Positions 8,556 through 16,598 of a stretch of 64,000 nt of DNA are shown piece after piece. Positions within the stretch are counted from its first letter, which is position 1. Every line of letters begins with the position of its first letter. Origin of the DNA: Desulfatibacillum aliphaticivorans DSM 15576. Lineage in GTDB: Bacteria > Desulfobacterota > Desulfobacteria > Desulfobacterales > Desulfatibacillaceae. Where the stretch lies: NCBI RefSeq assembly GCF_000429905.1, contig NZ_AUCT01000003.1:62001-126000 (forward strand), read 5' to 3'. The position numbers and the translations under genes were made by a program. A model generated the notes under the pieces. The model saw nothing but the letters and a program-made list of their open reading frames with translations. It searched no databases and had not been told where the DNA came from.

Positions 8556-11500
8556 TTACCTGGAAGGCGGCGAGTCGGCGTCCTTATCGGTCTTGCCGAC
8601 GTTTTCGATGGTTATATCCTTTGGCGTTTCGCTGACGCCGCGAATTTCGGGCTGATACATGGACTCCACCATCACCGGCGGGAAGGTGTAGGTTCCCGGG
8701 CTGACGGCGCGCACCAGGTAATGCAGCCGCATGGCCCGGTGCGAATACAGGTTGATTGCGGCCACGTAGCGGTCGTCCAGGAACTGTTCGTGCTGAACCA
8801 CCCCGCCCCTGCGCCATTCATAAACGGACTTGTCGTCGATGACGATGTCCTGCACCTTAAGCCCCTGGCTGACGGCCGGGTTTTCCAGCTCAAAGCCGGC
8901 GGGCAGCATGTCCACCACCAGGGCGTCGTAGAGCGGGGTTTCCGAGATCATTTCCAACTCCGCCAGCATGACCTCGCCCACCTTGAAATCCGAGGCGGTT
9001 ATTTCCTTGCCGTGGAGGTCGAACAGGGTTCTGCGGACGAAAATCATGGAGTCGTCCTTGGGCGGAGGCGTTTTGGTGTATCCCTGAACCGAGACGGAAA
9101 TAAAGGCCACGGCGCCGTCCCTGTGGGTGTAGCTGACGCCCTTCAGGCATTCGTCCGGGCTGGGGTTGAAAGTGAAAGCCCCGATGCCGTCAATGGAATC
9201 CTTATCCCGGCCCACGGACAGCTCTCCCTTCCATTCCTTGCCGCTCATGGAGTCCAGACGCAGTCCAAGCAGCAGGATGGCGTATTTTTCCTGGGTGGAG
9301 TAGTATTTCCGGTTGGTTATGGTTTTGTTCAGTTCAAGGAGCTTTTGGGTCCATTTGTCCGAGTTGAACTGCTCGTCGGGCAGGATAGCCAAAGACAGAG
9401 CGTCGTCCCGGATGGAGCTTCCGTAATCGCCCCAGTAATGCTCGTAGGTCTTTTTGTAGTCCGCAGCCATTGTAAAGGCTTTGGCGGCCCTTGTCTTGTC
9501 GCCCATGGCGTCCAGGGCCAGCCCGATTTGCACCAGGGGCAGGCAGGACCTGGCGTCCTCCGCGTGATTGTCGAACAGGGTGCGCAGGGTTCCCAAGGGC
9601 GCCCGTTTGGTTTTCGCCAGAACATAGGCTGCGTAAGCCCGGATGGAGAACCTGAGCTGGGTGTGGGATTCCCTGGAGCCCCAGGAATGGACGGGCGGCT
9701 TGTAGCGCAGGTACTCGCCCAGGCGCTTGAGGGCCTTGTCCAGCATGTCTTCGGGGACCGGATATCCGGCGTCGCGGGCTTCCAACAGGAAGTTGGCGGC
9801 GTGGGCGGTGAGCCAGGGCTCCTCGCTGCCGCCCCCGTCCCATAGGGAAAACCCGCCGTTGGTCATTTGCTTGCCAGCCAGCAGGGCCATGGATTTTTCC
9901 AGGCGCTTGGCGCGCTCCTCCCTGGAGATGGGCTTGAGGCCGTAGCGCCTGACGGCGTCGTCCGAGGCGACCAGCAAGGGATAGCTGCTGGACGTGGTCT
10001 GTTCCAGGCATCCGTAGGGGTAGCGGATCAGGCCGCGCATGGAGTCCCCCACGGGCAGGCTGATATACGGAGAAATCTTGAACGAGCATTCTATGGTGGG
10101 GGCGACCAGATCGTTGACCAGCTCCTTTTTCAGAGTAAAGGTCTCGCCGGGCCGTAAGACTCCGGCGGAGAGCCGGGAGACGGCCGGGTATCCGGGCCGG
10201 ATTCCAATCTGCCAGTCCCTGTTCATGGGCTTTTTCAAGCCGGTTACGGCAAGCTGGATTTTGCTGGCGCCTTCCGACTTTGCGGTCACCGGAAAAACCA
10301 GGGTGGTCTTTTCCTGATCGGCCAGGCTGACTTTCCGGGCGCCGTCCTTAAGGGTCACCGCCTTGGTTGCGGTCATCTTAAGGGACAGTTTTTGGGCCTC
10401 GCCGGAGAGGTTGTGCACGTCCAGGGTAAACTGGCTTTGGTCGCCGGGCGCCAGGAATCGGGGCATAGCCAATTGGGTGACAACGGGCGCGGCCACGATC
10501 ATTTCCTGATCCGTACTGCCGTAGGATTTGTCGCTGAAAGCCACGGCCATGAGGCGCAGGGTTCCGTTAAAATCCGGCAAATCCAGGACGACAGTCGCCT
10601 TGCCCTGATGGTCAAATCCCACGGGCCCATGGAAAAGGGCCACGAGCTTGACCTTGGATTCCGGCTTTTTTCCGCCGGGCGAGGCGTCGGCGTCGCCGCC
10701 CCATTTGGGCCGGATCATCTTGCCGTCGGTGAATTCCGCCACCTTGGCGTACAGGTCGCGGATGTCCACGCCGTACAGCCTTTGGCCGAAAAAATGCTCC
10801 ACGGGATCGGGGGTCTTGAAATTGGTGATGTTCAGGATGCCCACGTCCACGGCGGCCAGGGTGACGAAAACGGGCTCCTTGGGAGCTTTATCCAGAGTCA
10901 GGGCGATTTCCGCTTTTTGGTTGGGCTCGGTCTTATCCGGCGCGTCAATATTGATATTCAGAGTGCGTTGGGTGCGATCCAAAGGCAGATGCACCAAGCC
11001 CACGGCGCGGTTAGGCGCGATTTTTTCCTTGGCGTCAATGGGCCGCAGGACCGTGGCGCTGATGTACAGGTCGTGGCTGTCCCAGGAGGCGGACATGGGG
11101 ATTTCCACCACCGCGCCTTCCTTGGGAACCTCCAGGCGCTTGGACCAGAGGACCTTGTCGCCTTCCACCATGATGATGGCCTGACCGGCGTGGGGCGGAG
11201 TGACCGTCACTTTGATGATGTCGCCGGGCAGGTAGGCGGGCTTGTCCAGGGCCAGGTTGACCATGTCGGGCCGGGCGGTTTTATCCTGCTCGGAAGACCA
11301 CCACCAACCGCCTACATAAAAACGGTAGCTGGCGGTGTTTCCGGTTTCCGGGTCCTTGATGCTCAGTAGATATCTTCCGTAGGGCAAATCCAGGGCCAGG
11401 GGTGTGGGCTTGTCTGGCTGAAGGTCCAGAATCTGGGAGAGGTAATGGTAGTTCTTTTCCGTATGCCGGTACACCCAGCCGCGGTTATCCGTGTACTCCC

Positions 11501-13406
11501 AATAATAGTCGCGATCCTCCTTGGTTACGTCCACCATCAGGCCGGAGGTGGGGGAAATCGCTCCGTCTTTGGCCATGCGCACCACCTCGAACAAGGCCTT
11601 TCCCTGGTCCACGGAATCTCTTTCAAACATGGGCCGGAGGCCTACCAGGGTTTTGGCGGGCCACATGGTCCGGGAAATGCTGCGGGTGACGGGGCGGCCT
11701 CCGGTTTCGAACAATTCTGCGTAAACGCGCACCTGGGCCGGGCTTTCCAGCGCGCTCCACATGCTGTCCACGGTAATGAGGCCCTTGCCCTCGGCGTCCA
11801 GGGTGAAGTCGTTATATTCCTGAAAGTCCGAGTAGTTTTCGTCGTCCTCTTTTCCGAAAAGGAACTCCTTGTATTTGCCGGAGAAGGTGCGTTGGGCTTT
11901 TACCAGAACGGAGGATTCCACCCGGTTTCCGCTCGCCGGGGCGCCGTAAAGGTACATGCCTGTGACATCGATTTGAAAAAGCCCTTTGGGGTCCAGGGTT
12001 TCCTGTTTGGACTCCAGTTCCAGCTTCATGCGTTCGGGCAGGAACTCCTCCACATGGAACTTATAGATCTGGTCGGGCTTTTTAGAATCCTTGATGGTGC
12101 GGAGTTCGCAACGCCATTCCCCCGTCACGGCGTTCTTGGAGAGGTTCATCTCGCCCTGCCAATAGTAGACGTCATCGTCGGACAAAGCCTCGGCCGCCCA
12201 GGTGTAGGTCCCGGCCTTGCGTCCGTCCGGAGCGATGAGCGTTGCATGGATGGGCGCGCCCGGAACCGGCCTGCCGTCATAATCGCGCAGCAGGCAGGAA
12301 ACGATGACCTTTTCGCCTGGCCGGTACAGGTCGCGGGGGCCGTAAGCGAAAATTTCCTGGTTTTTCTGAGGTCTGGAGCCGTACTGAAATTCAGACAGGT
12401 CCAAAGCGGGCAGACGCATGGGAAGGACGCTGATCTGGTCTTTAAACTCCGCTTTGACGAACTCGGTTTTCTTTCTGACGTCGCCCGCGCTCCAGAACAT
12501 GCCGTCTTCGTTGGTTTCGCCCACGGCAAGCTCTCTTATCTTGTCATCCTTCCAATCCAAAAAACTGAGCTTTACGCCGGGCAGGGGGGACCCGTCCTTG
12601 AGGGAGGAAGCCGTGACGTAAATCATGTCTTTGTACAGCTTGGCCTGGAGGGCTATGTCCGTGACGATGAAAAAGGAAGCGTCGTAGTTGTAGGAGTATT
12701 GTCCGGGCTTGCGCATGACCGCCAGGTACACGCCCGGCTTTTTCAGGGCCTTGATGGAGTCCAGGGCGATGTTGCGGACTACCCGGCGGTTGGGCTCCGG
12801 GTCCAGGTCGAATCGGCCGGAGAAGACCACTTTGGACTCCTCCAGGATTTCGCCCATCCAATAGGTGGACAAACTTTTGCTGGGCCTGGACCAATCCACA
12901 TACCGGGCCGTGGCGTCGTCGTTCAGGCGGAAGAATTCCACGTCCACGGCGGGTATGTTGACGGTGGCCACGGGCAGGCCTTGCACCAAACTGGGAGGCA
13001 GCAGCAAGCCGTCCCCGGCGAAGCTGACGGCCGGGACGATCTTGCGGGTGGTCACGCCCTGGGAAACCCGCTGGTCAAGTTTGGCGCCGTCGGCGGATTC
13101 AAGCGAAGCCAGGACCGTCACCGTGTATTGGGTTTCGGGCTGGACAGCGGTGTAATACAGGGTCCTGTTATCCTCGGAAAGAATCCAGGCGCCTTTGAGG
13201 ATTTCCTTTTGATCGCTGATGCGCAAATGCTGATCGTGCCGCACCTTGGGGTCCAGCGGCGCGGAAAGAATGACGGAAATAGCGGGGGCTTCCTGAAAGG
13301 TTCTTTCGCTGATGTCCACCACCTTGAAAGCCTGATCGGCCAGGGCGCCGCCCGCGGCCAGGCAGGCGATAACCAGCGCCGTAAGAATCAATGCGGCCTT
13401 TTTCAT
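8556..13406 (-). CDS. Alpha-2-macroglobulin family protein with thioester
   Basis: The 1616-residue product resembles bacterial alpha-2-macroglobulins of the YfhM type, periplasmic proteinase traps thought to protect the cell when the envelope is breached. Macroglobulin-like beta domains fill the N-terminal half. The thioester motif Cys1133-L-E-Gln1136 sits in YPYGCLEQTTSSSYP, followed by an alpha/alpha thioester domain (SMALLAGKQMTNGGFSLWDG). So the covalent trap is probably functional. The start at 13406 is fixed by AGGAGG; the frame stays open upstream to 13748 but that overlaps the previous gene. The leader MKKAALILTALVIACLAAGG could be cut as a lipoprotein (VIAC) or after GALA. ATGA overlap couples it to the HdrB-like gene. 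Confidence 0.92.
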   Translation of the reverse strand: MKKAALILTALVIACLAAGGALADQAFKVVDISERTFQEAPAISVILSAPLDPKVRHDQHLRISDQKEILKGAWILSEDNRTLYYTAVQPETQYTVTVLASLESADGAKLDQRVSQGVTTRKIVPAVSFAGDGLLLPPSLVQGLPVATVNIPAVDVEFFRLNDDATARYVDWSRPSKSLSTYWMGEILEESKVVFSGRFDLDPEPNRRVVRNIALDSIKALKKPGVYLAVMRKPGQYSYNYDASFFIVTDIALQAKLYKDMIYVTASSLKDGSPLPGVKLSFLDWKDDKIRELAVGETNEDGMFWSAGDVRKKTEFVKAEFKDQISVLPMRLPALDLSEFQYGSRPQKNQEIFAYGPRDLYRPGEKVIVSCLLRDYDGRPVPGAPIHATLIAPDGRKAGTYTWAAEALSDDDVYYWQGEMNLSKNAVTGEWRCELRTIKDSKKPDQIYKFHVEEFLPERMKLELESKQETLDPKGLFQIDVTGMYLYGAPASGNRVESSVLVKAQRTFSGKYKEFLFGKEDDENYSDFQEYNDFTLDAEGKGLITVDSMWSALESPAQVRVYAELFETGGRPVTRSISRTMWPAKTLVGLRPMFERDSVDQGKALFEVVRMAKDGAISPTSGLMVDVTKEDRDYYWEYTDNRGWVYRHTEKNYHYLSQILDLQPDKPTPLALDLPYGRYLLSIKDPETGNTASYRFYVGGWWWSSEQDKTARPDMVNLALDKPAYLPGDIIKVTVTPPHAGQAIIMVEGDKVLWSKRLEVPKEGAVVEIPMSASWDSHDLYISATVLRPIDAKEKIAPNRAVGLVHLPLDRTQRTLNINIDAPDKTEPNQKAEIALTLDKAPKEPVFVTLAAVDVGILNITNFKTPDPVEHFFGQRLYGVDIRDLYAKVAEFTDGKMIRPKWGGDADASPGGKKPESKVKLVALFHGPVGFDHQGKATVVLDLPDFNGTLRLMAVAFSDKSYGSTDQEMIVAAPVVTQLAMPRFLAPGDQSQFTLDVHNLSGEAQKLSLKMTATKAVTLKDGARKVSLADQEKTTLVFPVTAKSEGASKIQLAVTGLKKPMNRDWQIGIRPGYPAVSRLSAGVLRPGETFTLKKELVNDLVAPTIECSFKISPYISLPVGDSMRGLIRYPYGCLEQTTSSSYPLLVASDDAVRRYGLKPISREERAKRLEKSMALLAGKQMTNGGFSLWDGGGSEEPWLTAHAANFLLEARDAGYPVPEDMLDKALKRLGEYLRYKPPVHSWGSRESHTQLRFSIRAYAAYVLAKTKRAPLGTLRTLFDNHAEDARSCLPLVQIGLALDAMGDKTRAAKAFTMAADYKKTYEHYWGDYGSSIRDDALSLAILPDEQFNSDKWTQKLLELNKTITNRKYYSTQEKYAILLLGLRLDSMSGKEWKGELSVGRDKDSIDGIGAFTFNPSPDECLKGVSYTHRDGAVAFISVSVQGYTKTPPPKDDSMIFVRRTLFDLHGKEITASDFKVGEVMLAELEMISETPLYDALVVDMLPAGFELENPAVSQGLKVQDIVIDDKSVYEWRRGGVVQHEQFLDDRYVAAINLYSHRAMRLHYLVRAVSPGTYTFPPVMVESMYQPEIRGVSETPKDITIENVGKTDKDADSPPSR

Positions 13407-14209
13407 GATTTGGCCTCCTGTAACATATTGTCGATAAATTCCGGCAGCATGAGGATATTCAAAGGCTCTTTTCCATCCTTGGGCGCGTTCATGAGAGCCT
13501 GAAAATAACAGCCTGTGCAGACGTGCACCATGGTTTGGGTTTGGACCGAGTTCATCATATGGGCGGCGCCTTCGGGCTTGTAGCAGCATTGAGGGGCGGA
13601 GATGGAATGCACGCCCAGGCCTTTGATTTTGGAAAAGCACTTGCTCACCCCTTTGAGATCCATGGGAACCGGGGCGAATTTTTTGTGCAGGCGATAGCAT
13701 CCCGCGTAGTAGTCGATGTCCATGTCCCGCTCCAGGGAAGGCAGGCATTCGTCAATGGCGGTGGGATAGAACACGATATTTTCGTCCGGGAACGCGTGTT
13801 TGTAAATGGGATAGCAGGGAGAGCAGAATATCACCAAACGGCTTGCGCCCAACTGTCTTGCCTTGTTGATATTTTGCTCCACAAAGGTTCGGGAGAGATC
13901 CTGGCACTCGGCCAGGGCTTCCTGATCCTTGGCCTTGATGGCCGGGCGGTACAGGTTGTTTCCGCAGCAATATTCCTCGGACAGGAAAGTGTAGGAAAAG
14001 CCCGCGCGGTCAAACACCCAGGCCAGGGCCTGCAACACCTTGGGCATGGCCGGCAGAATCTGGCACCCGGTGACAATGACGTTTTCCGCTTTTTGATCGC
14101 AAGGCAGCCCGTGCTGCTCTAAAATTTCCTTGCGGTCAGGAGCGTTGGCGAATGTGGCGCCTGTCTGACGGATGAGTTTGACCGTCTGCTTGTCTATGAG
14201 TGGGTGCAT
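13403..14209 (-). CDS. HdrB-like CCG-domain (cysteine-rich) iron-sulfur protein
   Basis: The 268-residue product has two cysteine-rich CCG modules of the kind that bind the non-cubane 4Fe-4S cluster in HdrB and related subunits (GlpC, LutA, SdhE types). Module one: Cys in VTGCQILPAM, CCG in EEYCCGNN, and CSPC. Module two: Cys in YYAGCYRLH, CC in APQCCYKPEG (CCY rather than CCG) and CTGC. No signal peptide, so cytoplasmic. Start at 14209 is set by AAGGAGGAG; an ATG at 14239 lacks one. It overlaps the macroglobulin gene by four bases, an odd partner for an envelope protein. Its physiological electron donor is not evident; no HdrA or HdrC is adjacent, though an HdrA-like gene lies at 49.5 kb. 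Confidence 0.8.
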   Translation of the reverse strand: MHPLIDKQTVKLIRQTGATFANAPDRKEILEQHGLPCDQKAENVIVTGCQILPAMPKVLQALAWVFDRAGFSYTFLSEEYCCGNNLYRPAIKAKDQEALAECQDLSRTFVEQNINKARQLGASRLVIFCSPCYPIYKHAFPDENIVFYPTAIDECLPSLERDMDIDYYAGCYRLHKKFAPVPMDLKGVSKCFSKIKGLGVHSISAPQCCYKPEGAAHMMNSVQTQTMVHVCTGCYFQALMNAPKDGKEPLNILMLPEFIDNMLQEAKS

Positions 14210-14310
14210 GGGCTCCTCCTTAATAAATTTAACTTGCATTTACAGTGGTTTACATATTTTTCAACAAAGAGTCGTTTATCAGTGCTTCGCATCCGCTATT
14301 GCCATTCAGA

Positions 14311-14326
14311 TGGCACGGTTTGTGCT
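14311..14326 (+). promoter_or_regulatory. Sigma54-type -24/-12 promoter
   Basis: TGGCACGGTTTGTGCT has the GG-N10-GC spacing (GG 14312-14313, GC 14324-14325) and a consensus TGGCACG -24 box; the -12 box is GTGC instead of TTGC. It lies 146 bases before the MglA-like start codon with no gene between. Confidence 0.65.
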
Positions 14327-14472
14327 TCCTTTTATCCATAATAGCACAGAATTCCGGGAGGTATAGCTTAGGGAAGCATTCTCCATAATTTTTTCACATA
14401 AAACGGGTTTTGGAACCGGCGCCTCCACAAATTCTGCACAAACAGCCTTGGAAAGCGGACAAAGGATCATCT

Positions 14473-15123
14473 ATGGCGCAATTTGACGAGAACGGGAAAA
14501 AGATGGTGGTGAAAATCGTGTACTACGGTCCGGCGCTGAGCGGGAAGACCACCAACCTCATGCGTTTGCACGACGCCGTCAATCCAAGCCGGCGGGGCGA
14601 TCTGCTGACATTGGAAACCAAAGGGGACCGGACCCTTTTTTTTGACCTGCTTCCCCTGGCGGCGAGATCCAAGAGCAATTTCTTGGCCAAGATCAAATTG
14701 TACACCGTACCCGGCCAGGTGGCCCACGACGCCACCCGAAAGGCGGTTTTGTCCCGGGCGGACGGCGTGGTGTTCGTAGCGGACTCCCAACTGACCCAAT
14801 CCATGAGCAACTTCGAGAGCTTCGACAATCTGGAGAACAACGCCCAAAGGGTGGGCCTGGACCTGGACCCCCTGCCTTTGGTGATTCAATACAATAAAAG
14901 AGATTTGCAGGACATCGAACCGGAGGACGAAGTGTCGGCCCGGTGGAGCCCCACGGGCTTGCCTCTGGTCTTTGCCACGGCCCTGAAAGGCCGGGGCGTT
15001 GTAGAAACTTTTCAACGGATACTGAGTGCGACGTACCAATCCCTGGACCGGATGCACGGGCTGGAGGAAAATTTCGACATGGTGGAAGACGACTTTTTGA
15101 GCCTGATAGGGGGCGGAAGATAA
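14473..15123 (+). CDS. MglA-like small Ras-type GTPase
   Basis: The 216-residue product has a P-loop GPALSGKT, a switch-II region changed from DxxG to YTVPGQV as in bacterial MglA-type GTPases, VFVADSQ, and the base motif NKRD. MglA proteins act as nucleotide-dependent polarity switches for gliding and type IV pilus motility in the cytoplasm. The start is ATG 14473 preceded by AAAGGA; an in-frame TTG at 14410 is unlikely. It is followed by a histidine kinase and a receiver-PilB fusion, so it probably regulates a pilus-type ATPase. No MglB (GTPase-activating roadblock protein) is encoded beside it. A sigma54-type promoter lies upstream. Confidence 0.88.
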   Translation: MAQFDENGKKMVVKIVYYGPALSGKTTNLMRLHDAVNPSRRGDLLTLETKGDRTLFFDLLPLAARSKSNFLAKIKLYTVPGQVAHDATRKAVLSRADGVVFVADSQLTQSMSNFESFDNLENNAQRVGLDLDPLPLVIQYNKRDLQDIEPEDEVSARWSPTGLPLVFATALKGRGVVETFQRILSATYQSLDRMHGLEENFDMVEDDFLSLIGGGR

Positions 15124-15164
15124 AATAAATGCAGCAAGAGGACGGGCGTCAAAAAGGAGATGCA

Positions 15165-16598
15165 ATGCATTCTCAAAAATACATTTTGGAAGACGACGGC
15201 GGCCTGGAGGATTTTGACCGGGAATACGACATTACCCAGTTGCTTCCTCCACCTTTAATGGAAAAAGGGACTTACCATCTGAAGGGGTTGGGATTGGACA
15301 AGTCCTTTGTTCTTCATCCCGACGGAAAGGAATATTATTCCTTCCATGTTTTGAAAAATGAGGACTTGGCCGTCCTTCAAGAAGCCGTCAAGAACTGCCC
15401 CGACAAAGGCATGCGGCTTGACATGTCGGAGGCGCCTGTCCGGTTGTATCCATTGATGCACGAAGCGGAAACGGTGGGCTTTTTGGGGCTCGGGCCGTCC
15501 AATCCCGAAACCCGCCCAGTGGAAATCCTGATATTCTCCATTTTAAAGGAATTCATGACCATGAACCAGCAGGTCCTCATGACTATGGGCCTGCACGGCA
15601 AGGTGGTGGAAGACACTTATAAGGCCCTGGAGCGGCGCAACGCCATGCTGGAGGAGTCGGAGCAAAAATACAGGCGCCTGGCGGAGACCCTGGAAAAGGA
15701 AGTGGAAAGAAAGGCGGAGAAAATCCGAAAAACCCAGGAAATGCTCCTGCTGCAGGAAAAAATGGCCTCCATCGGGCAGCTTGCCGCCGGGGTGGCCCAT
15801 GAAATCAATAATCCGACAGGGTTTATATCCAGCAACCTAAACTCGTTAAAAGAATACGGCGCGGATTTTAAATTGCTTTTCGGCAAATATCGGGACCTTG
15901 TAAAAGCAATCCACGACAGCCACACAGGAGGCCGCATCCCGGCGCGGGTGCAGGAGAAATTGGACGAAGTGCGGAAAACGGAACAGGACATAGACGTGGA
16001 TTTTCTGCTGGACGACATTCTGACCCTGGTGGACGAGTCCATGGACGGCGCGGACAGAATTAAAAAGATCGTGCAGGACCTGAAGGATTTCGCCCATCCG
16101 GAAAAGCATGCAATCCAATATTCTGATCTCAATCGGATCATGGATTCCACCTTGAATATTGTTCGCAACGAGCTCAAATACAAAACCCGGGTGGAGCGGC
16201 AATACGGGAATCTGGACGAAGTTCCCTGCTATCCCCAGCAAATCGGCCAGGTGTTTATGAATCTCCTGGTCAACGCGGCGCAGGCCATGGAAAGCAGCGG
16301 GGAAATCCATATTAAAACCTATATGGAGGAGGACTTCGCCGTGGTTGAGGTCCGTGACACGGGCGCGGGCATCGCCAAGGAAAATCTCTCCCGCATCTTC
16401 GACCCCTTTTTCACCACCAAGGAGGTGGGCCAGGGCACGGGGCTTGGTTTGAATGTGGCTTACAAAATAGTCGACAGGCACCATGGGAGCATTAAGGCGG
16501 ACAGCCAGCTTGGACAAGGAACTTGTTTCACCATCAAGATCCCGAAGGAGAACCCTGACATGGAATGCGAAGCCGGAGAAGAGGAATGCCAAAATTAG
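15165..16598 (+). CDS. Cytosolic sensor histidine kinase
   Basis: The 477-residue product has no transmembrane segment. Residues up to about 150 form an unrecognised input domain, a charged coiled coil follows (RRLAETLEKEVERKAEKIRK), then the dimerisation helix with His212 in GVAHEINNPTG, and the ATPase domain with N box (NLLVNAAQAM), DTGAGI, IFDPFFTTKE and GTGLGLN. It would autophosphorylate and probably pass phosphate to the receiver of the next protein, whose gene overlaps it by 13 bases. The start follows AAGGAG at about 15154. Input signal unknown; the preceding MglA-like GTPase may interact with the N-terminal region. Confidence 0.9.
   Translation: MHSQKYILEDDGGLEDFDREYDITQLLPPPLMEKGTYHLKGLGLDKSFVLHPDGKEYYSFHVLKNEDLAVLQEAVKNCPDKGMRLDMSEAPVRLYPLMHEAETVGFLGLGPSNPETRPVEILIFSILKEFMTMNQQVLMTMGLHGKVVEDTYKALERRNAMLEESEQKYRRLAETLEKEVERKAEKIRKTQEMLLLQEKMASIGQLAAGVAHEINNPTGFISSNLNSLKEYGADFKLLFGKYRDLVKAIHDSHTGGRIPARVQEKLDEVRKTEQDIDVDFLLDDILTLVDESMDGADRIKKIVQDLKDFAHPEKHAIQYSDLNRIMDSTLNIVRNELKYKTRVERQYGNLDEVPCYPQQIGQVFMNLLVNAAQAMESSGEIHIKTYMEEDFAVVEVRDTGAGIAKENLSRIFDPFFTTKEVGQGTGLGLNVAYKIVDRHHGSIKADSQLGQGTCFTIKIPKENPDMECEAGEEECQN

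Noticed and set aside
11445..13502. 685-codon plus-strand open frame
   Set aside because: It is antisense to the macroglobulin gene, has no ribosome site or recognisable motif, and its composition is what a shadow of a GC-rich gene gives.
13407..13748. N-terminal extension of the macroglobulin frame
   Set aside because: It overlaps the HdrB-like gene in another frame; AGGAGG and a signal peptide mark the start at 13406.
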